Positions 35,260 through 47,090 of a stretch of DNA of 64,000 nt are shown here, piece by piece. The DNA comes from Nicotiana tabacum (Eukaryota > Streptophyta > Magnoliopsida > Solanales > Solanaceae). The notes below the pieces were generated by a model. It saw nothing but the letters and a program-made list of their open reading frames with translations. It made no database searches and was not told where the DNA came from. The position numbers were made by a program, and so were the translations under genes. The stretch spans positions 131,358,716 to 131,422,715 of the forward strand of contig NC_134085.1 of NCBI RefSeq assembly GCF_000715075.1, given 5' to 3'. Positions within the stretch are counted from its first letter, which is position 1; every line of letters starts with the position of its first letter.

Positions 35260-38200
35260 TGTAAGCACGTGATTTTTGCTTCACGGACAATCACTCCAAA
35301 AGAAAAAAAAATAGTGACCAGTGACCTCGCGGTACAAATTTTCAATTTTTCATGACATGTACTGCTAGTCATTTGTGGTTCGTCCCATTTTTGCATTTTT
35401 GATCTTATCAATCAAAATACAAAGTATGTCTGTCATGGTAATCAAACCGTAATTCGGTCGTTGAAAGAAAATTCAAAAAAATATATATATGTGCATCGTT
35501 CGTTACTTAAACATTTTAATTTGGTGTGATAATTGTGTTGAAGTGTTACATTGTTGTTTGTTTTAATTACATTTGTTTTATTATTTATTTTGTTATTTCA
35601 TTTTTGTTTTTAAAATTAGAAAACAAAGAAAAGAGTGATGAAAATCGATTTGGGCCCAGGAAATGAAACAAAAAATAGGCCCAAAACCGGCACTCAAGTC
35701 CAGTCCAAATCCGGCCTGCCCAAACATCGATTCAAACGACGCCGTATCAGCGTCCTTATTGGAGCCGTTGATCTGACTCAAACAAACGGTCCTGATCAGG
35801 CCACTCATTCAACCCCAAACGACGTCGTCTTAGGCAATTGATCTGAGCCGTCCAACCCCTGGATCCAACGGACCCAGGCTTTTCCCCTAAACCCGTCCAA
35901 TTTTGACCCGATCCAGCCTTACCCGGTCTCACCCACTATCAAAACCCAAACGACACCGTCTTCCCTGAGTGAATAGATCCTGGCCATAGATCTCATTTGA
36001 TCCAACGGCCAGGATCTAAACCCCTAGATCATATATAAGCTTTCTATCATACCCCACGCCCCCTATCCGAACCCCTCTCCACTCCTCGTCCTCACCAAAC
36101 ACTGAAACCCCCCAAACCCTAGCAGCCGCCCTAATTTCCCTTTCACCAGAACCCGGCGGCATGAACGCCGATGACCCTCTCCTAAACACCCTAGGACCAC
36201 CTCACTCTCCTGAACATGGATCTGTAACCCCCTAGCCTCAAATCACCTTCCTTCGTCTCGAATCTTCATTTGAAGATTCGAGTCAAGCTCTGACTTACCC
36301 CGGTTTACCCCAACTTCGCACCAGACAGCCCCCGAACCTCCCTCGTGACCAAACCATGTTTGGTTTGGTCCGAATCTGACCAGAGAAACACGAATCCCAG
36401 ATCTGCTGTTCTGAACCCTAGGGTTCCTCGTGCCTGTTCCGTGCCTGTTCCGTGCCTGTTTAAACCAAGAGTTTATGGTCTAATGGACCTTAATCGAAGT
36501 GTTTCTCAAAACACTTCGATTAAGGGTTCCTCGTGCCTATTCCGTTCCTGTTCCGTGCCTGTTTAAACCAAGAATTTATGGTCTAATGGACCTTAATCGA
36601 AGTGTTTCTCATTTGAGAAACACTTCGATTAAAGTCTGTTAAACCTTGAGAAGGGTTTGTTCAAACAAGTTTGATTTTTCTAATTTTTCTTTCAAAGATT
36701 TTAAGGTAAGTTTGTCTTCTCTTCTTTATTCCAGTTCGTGTGTTTGTTAAAGGTCTATTCGTATGGCCAAACATCTTGTTCGAATTGTGTTTTGAATTTT
36801 TACCAACTGTTTTCTCACACCTTGCCTGGACCTCTGTATTTGATCAAATGTTTCCTCATTCACTGATAATGCGTGTTTATGTGAACTGCATAACTTACTG
36901 AATTGAAACTGTTTGAGTAATCAACCCCCAAGTTAACCTCTGTATTGACATGTGCAATCTGACCCCTTGCTGATACTGTTTGATTCTAATCCTTGGCTTT
37001 GATTGTGTATGTTGTATAGTTGATTCATGTCGTCAAATAGTTTTAGCTGTTTGAATGGTAACAGCTTGATTTGTCTCGCTGAACATTGCTTGAATCAAAA
37101 TTGAAGATCGACTATAGTTACTTACAATTGATGTATTTGAATCAGAAATATAAAGGGATTGTTTCTGTTTAGTTGCAGTTGGAATTGGAGGGCATGTGCA
37201 CTTGTGCACAACATGTGCATAAAGCCCTTTTGGATTAAAATAGTTTGACAGCACATGCTGTCAGATTATATTCTTGCTGCCCATACTTTGGCTAAATAAA
37301 TAAGAGGTTAGAACACTTTAACAACAAATATAGAGAGGGGCTGTCAGGGATCTCATGGGAGTTTTGTTATTTAAAATAATTGAGTGGAAAAACAACAGGG
37401 AGGAGGGAATTTTGAGTTGTCCAGCAGGCTGTAAAGTGCTGGGATTAGGCTATAAGAAGGGGAACCTTCCGTTAGAGGAAAGGGGATTATTTCTTTTTTT
37501 GGAGCCTAAAAGAGAAGATTTTCTTAAAAAACTGCAAGAAAGAAACATAAATTCTGAGAACATTGTAACCAAACACTGTCTGAAAACTACAGAAGAGTTC
37601 ACATTGGTCAAGTTGTCTTGGCCAAGTTCTGTTGTTTGCCCTGATTGAGCTGCTTGTGATTGTTGAACTGCTGGTGTTGCTGCATTAAATACTCTGTTAT
37701 TTCTGTGGGTTCATTACTCTGGTTCTGGGATTGTTGTTTGTTGCTCAACTGCTCGTGAGCTTCATCATTGTTGGCTGGTTGTTGTTGCTGTGTTGCTGCT
37801 GTATATCTGCTGTTGCTGTGTTTGTTGCATACTACTCATCTGATCATTCCTTTCTTCTTTTTCTTGGCTATACCAGGTACACGATTAGAACATTGTCAAT
37901 GTAACTTGAAGGCTGAGCATTAATACAAAAGAGAAGATCTGAAGATTTTTTTTTTGACTAATATGTTAAACCTCATGTAATGCATGATAGTTTGCAGTGT
38001 TGTTTGGATACTGAAGATAGTTTGCATGCCTAGTAGATATCAATTGTAGGGTAATTAAACGTTAGTTTGTATATGCAGGCTAGTAGATAAAAGTATTCCC
38101 AATGCAGTAGGTTGAATCTTAAATTTCGTTTAATTGTGTGGTATATTTTGTAATGTATGCCAAGCATGAAAACTGTACATTATTAGCTAAGCTCTTTCTC

Positions 38201-39216
38201 TTCTGATAAATTGTCTCATATAACTGGTAAACCACACGTTAAGACAAAGAACACAAAGCTTGCAATCTCAACCTCATGAAGGTCGAGCCCAGGTCAAAAC
38301 AGACCAAGTAGGCCCGCATCGAACAAACAGTGGCCCAAGTCTGGCCCATCCCGCATGAGCTGGATTTGGGCCCGTAATGTTCAATCAGCTGTCCGTATGC
38401 GTAATCACGTTTACTTATTATGTAAAAGCATTTTGAATCCTGCTATAAATAAGCCTACAAGCATGTAATTAACTAGAACTATTTCTGTTTTCTATTAGTA
38501 GAGACAAACGCGACAAGAAACGTAGTTGCTATAGGATATCCTTTTAAAATAAGGACGAGATGAGCCTCGACAAAAATAAAGAAAAACTCACAAATTGCGG
38601 GGCCCTCGTCAAATGTATATATTGAAGCATTCAGTCCCCAAGGTGGGTCGTTTAGCAAATCTCACGACCCTCCCGGAATAATAACGCGATAGCCTCTTTA
38701 AGCGCATATTTAATAAATCTTACCTTCCTAAACTCGGGTGCACATTGATGTGACCCAAATCCAAATCTCAACGGAGTCAAAGCGTGTCGATGACTACGGG
38801 TACATTGATTGTAACGTGGTTCGAGATACATTTTATAACGTTGCAATTCTTGATAAAAATAACGGTAAATGATAAAAGCGGTTGAAAGATAAAATTTGCA
38901 CATAAGTTCATATTGTATTTAAAATCATATAAATAAGCCAAATATAACAGTTGAGCGACCGTGCTAGAACCACGGAACTCGGGAATGCCTAACACCTTCT
39001 CCCGGGTTAACAGAATTCCTTATCCGGATTTCTGGTACGCAGACTGTAATATAGAGTCATTCTTTTCCTCGATTCGGGATTAAAATTGGTGCCTTGGGAC
39101 ACCCTAAATCTCCCAAGTGGCGACTCTGAAATAATTAAACAAATCCCGTTTCGATTGTCCTTTAATTGGAAAAACTCCCTTGTACCCTCTCGGGTGCAGA
39201 AAAAGGAGGTGTGACA
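35260..39216 (+). repeat. 3' LTR of the Ogre element
   Basis: A direct repeat of 17037-21121, 128 bases shorter. The main length differences are one fewer copy of the hairpin repeat and a deletion of about 20 bases near 35502. The TATA boxes (36032-36038 and 38444-38451), the 97-codon frame (37355-37648) and the GGAGGTGTGACA end are kept. Confidence 0.96.
36421..36633 (+). repeat. Tandem hairpin-forming repeat, two copies
   Basis: Copies at 36421-36523 and 36524-36633 correspond to the first or second and to the third copy in the 5' LTR. The last copy again has the longer, 19-bp palindrome arms. Confidence 0.9.
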
Positions 39217-39748
39217 GGCCTGACCGCCACCTGATCGACCTCCCCCTCTAGGGTGACCCCTAGTTGACTAACCTCTCCAACCTACGCTCCTCGTCCTCTG
39301 GCATGGCAGGAGCTACATAGTCCTAAACAGCTGCAACCGGCTGGACTGGATGTGCCCTCGGTGTTTGAAGTTCCTGCACGACCTGCTCAGGTGCGCGAGC
39401 GGCGGGAGTCTGAGTGCCTCCCCCGGCCTAAGAGGTAGCTGCGACTATAGTAACGGAGACCGCCTGAGCTAGGCTAGTCCATACTGATAGAATATGAGCC
39501 AAGGCCTCCTGAAGACCCGAAATCACAATGGGCACAACTGGTGCCTGAAATGGTGCTGTTGGAGCATCCACAACTGGGACCTGATCCTGAACTGGGGCGG
39601 CTAGTGGATCTGTAGATGCTGCCCTAGCTGTTGTACGGGCCAAACCCCTGCCCCTACCACGACCACGACCGCTTCCTCGGCCTCTAGTGTCACCAGCTAG
39701 TGGTACTGGTGGTCATCCATCCTGACTAGTAGCGCGTGTCCTCACCAT
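39217..39748 (-). pseudogene. Tekay-A gag N-terminus, truncated and broken
   Basis: From the minus-strand ATG at 39748 the product starts MVRTRATSQDG, meets a stop, then continues in frame with a Gly/Arg run (RGRGSGRGRGRGRG) and ARTTARAASTDPLAAPVQDQ. Next come a proline/alanine-rich stretch and MPEDEERRLERLV. These are typical of the N-terminal part of solanaceous Tekay gag. At the Ogre junction it passes straight into sequence that belongs just before the protease (GQAHFYALP, at 17036). The capsid domain and zinc knuckle are therefore absent, a deletion older than the Ogre insertion. Additional stops are present. Confidence 0.85.
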
Positions 39749-39932
39749 CTGTGAGAGAATAGAAGAACAGTAGTTTAGTACTCGGATCAACAGATTCTCA
39801 CGACAAGAATTTCAAGAATAGGAAGTTTTCCTAAAGGTTCTGCATCCTCTCGAGGATAAATACAAACTTCTTCGTACCGATCCATGACACTCTACTAAAC
39901 CTGCTCATGACTTGTGAGACCTATGTAACTTA
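39749..39932 (-). other. Tekay-A 5' leader
   Basis: Short non-coding leader between the primer-binding site and the gag start on the minus strand. No further features seen. Confidence 0.7.
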
Positions 39933-39945
39933 GGCTTTGTTACCA
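39933..39945 (-). other. Tekay-A primer-binding site
   Basis: Minus strand TGGTAACAAAGCC, a two-base variant of the initiator-tRNA-Met type TGGTATCAGAGCC, three bases from the LTR end. Confidence 0.8.
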
Positions 39946-39948
39946 ACT

Positions 39949-42918
39949 TGTCACGACCCTAAACCCATACCCGATCATGATGGCGCCTCTCGTGAAGACA
40001 AGGCCAGCTGACACAACACCCAATTCATTTTAGTCAATTAAAATAACATAGTTTAAGTCATTAACATGATTAAATCTCAAAGAAACAGTGAAACAGTATA
40101 ATTTGCGGAATAAACACAGCCCGACATCGGGGTGTCACCGGTCATGAGCATCTAATATAAGTCTAGGAATATGGAAAATGGACTACATAGTCTATTACAA
40201 AATCCAGTACAAGGGAAAGAAATAACGATAAGAGGGAAAAACACTGGGCTGCGAACGCCGAGCATCTACCTAGTGGACTCCGAAAAATCTGCTGGAAGCT
40301 ATCAACCCTCGCTAGCAGGACCTGAAGATCCTGAATCTTCACACAGGGTGCAGGGAGTAAAGTGAGTACTCCAACTCAATGAGTAATAATAATAAATGAA
40401 GACTGAGCGATAAGAAATCACTTAAATCACAACATGATGCTATAAAGAAGCAGTGTAAAACCAATAAAAGGCAATGAAATAGTGTAATCTAATAAAAACA
40501 CCTTAGTTCAGAATAAGCTTCTTTAAAACACCTTTTTGGAAGTTAAACATGTAAATGAAAAGCAGCTAGAAAAGATAAACACATAAAATCCACCCCCATC
40601 GGGCACAATGTTAACAGAATCAGCCCCTTGGGCAATAACATAGAACAACACCAGCCCCTCGGGCTATATCTCATATCACAATGGGTACCCACGCTCACTG
40701 GGGGTGTACAGACTTCGGAAGGGGCCCCTTACGGCCCAAGCGCAATATCAAGCCATCTCGTGGCATAATCAATAGGCTCTCGGCCTCATATCAAGCCACC
40801 TTGTGGCGTACAACTCAGGCCCTCGACCTCATAATCATAATCAGTACAAGACTGCTACGGCATGCAGCCTGATCCTATAATAATCCTCACAGCATAGAAC
40901 CTCGGCCTTACTCAGCTAGAAATCTCCAAAAGCCAATCGGGCACAGTAAAATATGATGCTCAACCCAAAATATCATTAAAAGTGTTAAAAAACAGAGTAA
41001 ATATGGTTGAGTTATGAAAACATTATAATATAACACGACTGAGTACATATATAAAATCAAAACAGTAAGGAAATTGCAGTAAAAATCGCCTAAGGGTCCA
41101 AATAGTTGGCACGAGACCCAAATATGGCATTCAGCCCAAAACATGATGATAACAAACAATTTTCAATCAAATACGAGGTAAAACAGTCATTCGGGATGGA
41201 TGGACTAAATCACAATTCCCAACGGTGCACAACCCCACGCTCGTCATCTAGCGTGTGCATCACCTCAATATAGCACAACGATGTGAAATCCGGGGTTTCA
41301 TACCCCCAGGACAATATTTACAATTATTACTCACCTCAATCCGGTCCAAACTCTAGCCCGTGATGCCTTTGCCTCTCGAATCGGCCTCCAGATTCTCCAA
41401 ATCTAACCAAAATCAGTGCAAAACCATCAAAATATGCTAAGAGAACAAAGCCCACTCAAAAGAAATCAAATTACAACACAAATCTCGAAATTGGCCAAAC
41501 TCGACCCCCGGGCCCACGTCTTGGATTCCGATAAAAATTACATCAATAGACTCCTTATCACTCCCCGAGTTAATTCATATCAAAATCACCAAAGTCCAAC
41601 CAAAAATGACCCTTCAAATCCCTAATTTTAGGTCTCCACTTACAAGCCTTAGTTCTTCAATATTATGCTTAAATTCCATGATTAATTGGGTAGAAAACAC
41701 ATTAGGATTGAGTATTAAGTTCATAGATCTTACCTCCAAGTGTTCCCCCTTGATTCCCTCTTCAATCCTCTTCAAAAAGCTCCAAAATCGCTCAAAAATG
41801 GTGAAATTTAGACCCAAAATCGCGAACAATGGCTATTTAAACATTCTGCCCAGGCATTCAAATCCTTCTTCGCGAACGTGGTCAAAGCCTCGCATTCACG
41901 AAGCACAAACTTAAGTTGACCAAAATTACCTCTTACGCGAACGCGACTACCCCTTGCGAACACGAAAGCTTTACTTTCTTACTTACCGCGAACGCGACAC
42001 TCCATCCGCAAATACGAAAAACAAACCAACCTGGACCCAGCTGCTCACCTTACTTCTACGCGAACGTGGCATGAACCTCGCGAACGCATTGACCACGAGC
42101 CTCAACCCTTCACGATCGCGAGACCCCCTTCACGAACGCGAATGCCAACTTCACAACCTCCCAGCCTAACCCTTCACGAACGTAAGGTCCTACTCGCGAA
42201 TGCGAAGGCCAATTGTCTGCAACACACACACACACACCGTTTTCTACAACTTTCCACAACATGAAATAGTCTGTTTAACCACTCGAAACTCATCCGAGGC
42301 CCTCGGGACCTCAAGCAAACATACCAACATATCTCATAACATTATTCAAACTTGTTCCAACCTTCGTAACGCTCAAAACAACATCAAAACACAAAATTCG
42401 CATCGGATTCAAGCCTAAGAATTTCAAAATCTTCTAAATTCCTCTTTCGATCAAAAAGTCTATCAAACCACGTCCGAATGACCTAAAATTTTGCACACAC
42501 ATCCCAAATGATACAACAAACCTACTACAACTTCCAGAATTCCATTCCGACCCCTATATCGAAATCTCACCTATCAACCAGAAAATGCCAAAATTCCAAT
42601 TTCGCCCATTCAAGCCTAAATCTACTTCGGACTTCCAAAACACATTCCGATGACGCTCCTAAGTCTCAAATAACCTCCCAAAGCTATCCGAACCATCAGA
42701 ACTCACATTCAAGCCCTTTAACAGATAAGTCAATATCCGATTGGCTTTTTCAACTTAAGCTTCCTCAAAAGAGACTAAGTGTTTCAATCCTTACCAAACT
42801 CTTTCCGAACCTAAACCAACCAACTCAGTAACCCAAAATACAGCAGAATAAGGCAATAAGAAGTAGAAATATGGGAAACGGAGCGGTAACTCATGAAACG
42901 ACCGGTCGGGTCGTTACA
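39949..42918 (-). repeat. 5' LTR of Tekay-A
   Basis: On the + strand it runs TGTCACGACCC...GGTCGTTACA (2970 bp), an uninterrupted version of the LTR at 1-6036. It keeps the empty target site of the solo LTR (near 41086). A minus-strand TATA-like site (CTATTTAAAC on the + strand, 41833-41842) lies next to a cluster of GCGAACGCG-type palindromes (about 41870-42200). Confidence 0.93.
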
Positions 42919-43816
42919 TCGATGAGCGAAAAAGTGTGAGACACTCAAGGTGAGTACTCTGAGAGTGTGAGCACAAGATTCATTTCTGAGATACATGGAA
43001 TTGGCATGCGACATGACATACATGCATAGAGATGCATTTTTCTCATCCTGTACGATATCACGTCATTCATGACTTTTTACACACATTGATATGTGTTCAT
43101 ACAGAGGTATTTCACACTTGCTATCATTCTATCTGAAAATGAAACATCTTATTTATTATGAAAATGATTTTTGGAAAAATTATAGTTTCCAAACTATCTC
43201 ATATTTTACGATGATTTCGGTAAAGAATTTGAGTTTTTACTGATATTCTTGAAAAGTAGAACTATTTTTGAAAAATTATGAAAAGCTGAGCATTTTTATC
43301 TCTAAGTTTCTTCCTTATTTATATGTTCTACGCTGTTATGAACTCCTGTTGGTTATTAGTGATGGACCCGACCTATGTTCCTGCTCGTCACTACTTTCAA
43401 TCTAAGTTTAGGTTTGTTACTTATTGTGTACATGAGGTCGGTTGTACTCACACTATACTTCCTGCACATTGTGTGCAAATCTCGGATGCTGATGTTGATG
43501 TGCTCGATGGTTGCTGGATTTGAAGGCATACCTGTGTTCCTGCTGTAGCTGCCTCTTGTTCACGGTAGCCTAAGATTATAAAACTCTGTTTATGTACTTT
43601 TCAAACGGAAGTTGTATTTTCTTCATATCAGCTTTGTAAACTCTATTCTTAGAAGCTCATGATTTATACTACCAGTCCTTGGGGAATGTATAAGATTTAG
43701 ATATTTTCTTTGTTTAATTGGTTTATTAAGTTAACTAGAAATGGATAATCATTAATTGGCTTACCTAGTGGGTTGGGTTAGGTGTCATCACGACTAGTGG
43801 ATTTTGGGTCACGACA
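42919..43816 (+). repeat. 3' part of another Tekay-like LTR, target of the Tekay-A insertion
   Basis: Ends with GGTTGGGTTAGGTGTCATCA and GGTCACGACA, the + strand equivalent of the LTR ends seen elsewhere in the window. Its interior resembles the transcribed part of Tekay/Del LTRs (TGTACTCACACTATACTTCC..GCACATTGTGTGCA). The upstream half is absent because the Tekay-A element interrupts it. The other half lies left of the window, if it survives. Short reading frames here are not genes. Confidence 0.7.
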
Positions 43817-44141
43817 AAAGGAAAGCCCCACTTAATCCTAACCTCCTTAAGCTTATCCGATATGAAATGAAACAATTTCATCCAAAGAGAGTCCCAAAAT
43901 GCAATAAGTGCTTAGATTCTAAGGATAGTCCTCAACGTCTTTTCAAACTGACTCCAAATTTGATTAGACTTCTAAACTTCTGAAAAAGTTGTCGTTACCC
44001 AATTAAATTCTCCCTCTTTATATTGATTTGGCCTTAGCTGTTTCTTCACTTCTAAAATTTTTATCCGCCAAACAATTCTCTCCATCTTCTCTCATCTTCT
44101 AAACACATACATACTCATCTTCTCTCATCCTCTAACCATCA
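43817..44141 (+). other. Leader upstream of the envelope-like pseudogene
   Basis: Non-coding, pyrimidine-rich toward the end (CTCATCTTCTCTCATCC). A TTTATATTGA at about 44015 could serve as a TATA box. No other feature seen. Confidence 0.4.
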
Positions 44142-45866
44142 ATGGCTCACATTTATGAAAATCCCTCCTCACCACCCAAAGAATCCGCACCTACACCTTC
44201 AACTACACCCTCAACCATACCTATCTCTAAGAAAGGAAGGTTCAAGATGCTTGCTCGCAAAGTAGTCGCTGAAGGAGAACAAATCAAGAAAAACAATGAG
44301 AAACTGAGGGCAAGTCAGGCAGATGAATCCCAAAAATCTGAAGATTCCTTTAACTCTGCAACTGAGGGGAAGAAACTGTTTCATATTAAATAGAGCAGGT
44401 AACATCTGGTCCAAAAATTACATCTAAGACTATCATTGAGGTTACTGAAAATCTAGAAAATAGGTTTGTTTTGGTAGGAAATATGGCTAGGGTTGAAACA
44501 ACTGAGTTTGGGAAATTGGGTGGTAAAATCTAAAAAGAAAAAGAAAAAGAGAGTGAGGGTGCTCAAGGTTATGTGAGGGGAAAGGGAAAAGGAGTGGTTG
44601 AGTCCTCACCTACTCCTGTTGGTTTGATTGAAGAAACAAGAGCTATGGTAGTGTGGAGTGAGGAATCTACTGGAGAAGAAGAAAGTTTGAGAGAAAAAGG
44701 GGGAAGTAGGTCTGGAGAAGCTGCTGAGGGGTTGGTTAAATTGGGAAGAATGTTCAAGAACCTATTCCGTCAGTATAGGAATCCCTTGAAGATCTACTGA
44801 AACGCATGTCTGACAGCTATAATCCAAAAAGGAAGAAGAGTTCAGGAGTTAAAATCCAAAAACTGCTAGGGCAAACAAGAAGAGAAAGGCTACCTCTTCT
44901 ATCCTTGTAGAGGCTCCTCCCACGAGAAGAAGAGCTACAAGGAGTCAGAAGAAGTAGAATGAGGCGGAACTTGAAAAAACCTTGAAAGAAAGTAGAAGAA
45001 AAGCTGCTGCAAAAGGGAAATAAGAAGATGAGAGAGCATGTTGAGGCAGTTGAAATCGAGGAGATAGACCTGGTCCTTCATGATGAAGAGGAGGCAGAAG
45101 AGGTGGAGGTTGTGACTCAAAAAGCAAAGAAAATCAAGACTTCCAAAAAGAAGTCTCCTTCAAAAATAAAGTCAGCAGAACCTTCTACTTTGGCAAAAAG
45201 AACCAGGTCTACCATGAAGTCTAGATAAGTGAAAGTAGTGGATGAATAAGAGAGTGAAGAAGAGGAAGAATCTAATGAAGAGAAGGACAAGATGGTTAAG
45301 TTTGGAAAAAGAATCATCTTAAAAGGTAGACTCCTCAGGGACTTCGAGGAGGAATACATGATAATGTTGCTAGAAAAACTACAACTACAGGGTTGGAAGG
45401 ACATGGTCCTTCAATGGATAGAAAGCTTGCCAGAACTAAAATTGTGGAGTTCATGGCAAATTGTGAGATCAAAAATAATAGAGTCAACAGTATGGTAAGG
45501 GGGTGACTGTGAGCTTTGATAACAAGGAGTTGGGAAAATTTCTTGGAATACATGCATGATGATGATGATGGAAAAACTACAAATGCAGGGTTGGAAGGAC
45601 ATGGTCCTTCAGATGGATGGAAAGCTTGACAATGAGTTTGAGTTAGAGGCCAAGGTTGTATACGAAAGTGAGATGAAGCCACCCCATAAAGTGTTGTTTG
45701 AATTTGTTAACAAGGTTGTGCTGCCCAGGCAGGAAAGAAGGCACATTGCCACATTCATAGACTTGGTCCTTATGAAATATCTCGACAGTGGGAGGCAAAT
45801 AATTCCTAGCCTAGTTAGACAAACTAGTGGCCCGTATGGGATTTCTTTCTGTTCTTTTTGCTCATG
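44142..45866 (+). pseudogene. Envelope-like / 'putative plant transposon protein' ORF of a SIRE-type Copia element
   Basis: Begins MAHIYENPSSPPKESAP with a Ser/Thr/Pro-rich N-terminus and ISKKGRFKMLARKVV. It continues through frame breaks into highly acidic and lysine-rich segments (EEAEEVEVVTQKAKKIKTSKK) and ends with GWKDMVLQMDGKL, YESEMKPPHKVLFEFVNKVV and RRHIATFIDLVLMKYLDSGR. This resembles the ORF found after pol in SIRE/Maximus Copia elements (Pfam 'putative plant transposon protein' type). Its function is unknown and 'envelope-like' is only a label. Stops and frameshifts occur at several points (for example 44391-44393 and near 44800-45000). A segment of about 80 bases around GWKDMVLQ is duplicated (45349-45432 and 45544-45632). 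Confidence 0.7.
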
Positions 45867-46281
45867 ATCCAGTTTTATTATTTTTCTTTATGTTATGTGG
45901 ATGACTAGTATCAATGTCAATCAATTATTTTTGTGCTCTAACTATTTGTTGATGCTTCTTAGATAGCTAATATCATTAGATTGATATATGATGCTTGACT
46001 TCATGATTGCATTTGAATTAGCCCCATTGGCCGTGAGTAATATCTATTAAAATTTGGTTATCTAATATAATTATGTAACTTTTTGATGATGCCAAAAAGG
46101 GAAAGATAGGTTGTGCTTTTTACTTAGACTGTGATATTTATAACCTAATGAACCTGGTCCCTGATGATTTGTGACTTCAGAATGAAAAGTGTTCTAACAA
46201 TGTGTTGATGTTGAGCTGAGTTAAAACCGGGCTTATGCTTATGAAAAGCACAGAGTTTGTCATTATCAAAAAGAAAAAATT
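45867..46281 (+). other. Spacer and polypurine tract before the SIRE-like LTR
   Basis: Non-coding. TGATGATGCCAAAAAGGGAA (about 46084) and ATTATCAAAAAGAAAAAATT (46263-46282) are the phrases that precede the 3' LTR in SIRE-type elements, and the latter acts as the polypurine tract. No gene seen. Confidence 0.6.
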
Positions 46282-47090
46282 TGTTGGCTAAGTGAAGTTT
46301 ATTTTGATGATTTACAAAGGAACTCAAAGTATGAACCAGGTCCATACACAATGTACGCAAACACGAGCAATTTTGAGTACAAGGCATGCATGTGAAGGAG
46401 AAAAACTTAAGTGGTTACATTTGATATCTACTGAAAGGAAAGATTGCATAAGTGATAAGGAGAAGGACTCCTTATTCGACGAGAACTCTATCCTAGATAA
46501 AGAAGAAGTTAGAAGTTGAAGATAACTAGAACTCTTCCACTATGGAAGACTATAACATTAGAACTCTAGTTATTTCCTATTCTACTAACTCTATAAATTG
46601 CAAGATGTTCTCATTTTACAGGTATGCACAAATGCTGAAGTTAAACGTGAGTTGAGAGAAAAATAGCAAGTCATTTTACAAGTAATTCTTGTGTGATTCA
46701 AGTGTGCGAACCTAAAGCTACATAAATCAAGTAGAAGAAACAGTTCCAAGTATCTGTCTTTTACACTAGTTTCATTGTAGTAGGTGTTTTAAAATGTACC
46801 TTTCAACTTTATCTAGAAGCAATTGTACTAGGTAATTTGAGTGTTGTATTCAAGTTAGAGGTAACTTGAAGTTGTCGCAACAGCTAGACGCTGGTTGCCA
46901 GGGATTAGAGGTAATCCTTAGGTTTATAAAGAGTTTTATAAATGTTGTTTTGGCTTAGTGATTTATTGAAGTGTTGGGAAAATCCTACTGAGTAGTAGGT
47001 CGTGGTTTTTGTTATTTCGCACCAGTGGTATAAGGAATACATAGAAGAACCAGGTCCTTCTATAATATGTGCACGCAAAAGTTGGACACC
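46282..47090 (+). repeat. 3' LTR of a SIRE-like Copia element
   Basis: Starts TGTTGGCTAAGTGAAG right after a purine tract. It contains GGGATTAGAGGTAATCCTTA, GTTTTGGCTTAGTGATTTAT and AATCCTACTGAGTAGTAGGT, which I recognise from solanaceous SIRE LTRs. The right end is not sharply defined; 47090 is an estimate. No 5' LTR or pol is present in the window. Confidence 0.6.

Larger units (their letters stand above)
17037..39216 (+). mobile_element. Ogre/Tat-lineage Ty3/gypsy retrotransposon, 22.2 kb, nearly complete
   Basis: Two long LTRs (17037-21121 and 35260-39216) bound it, with the 5-bp duplication GGCCT at 17032-17036 and 39217-39221. Inside, in order, are a primer-binding site, ORF1, gag-protease, a probable intron, reverse transcriptase/RNase H, integrase, a 3.3-kb non-coding 3' region with a tandem array, and a polypurine tract. 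An extra ORF upstream of gag, an intron between protease and RT, and this large size are diagnostic of Ogre elements. In-frame stops in ORF1 and gag-pro and a frameshift before integrase disable this copy. Most aligned 60-base blocks of the LTRs differ at 0-2 positions, so it is much younger than its host Tekay-A. Confidence 0.95.

Noticed and set aside
43323..43523. 66-codon frame as a gene
   Set aside because: Lies in a Tekay-like LTR remnant; the sequence matches LTR interior rather than a coding gene.
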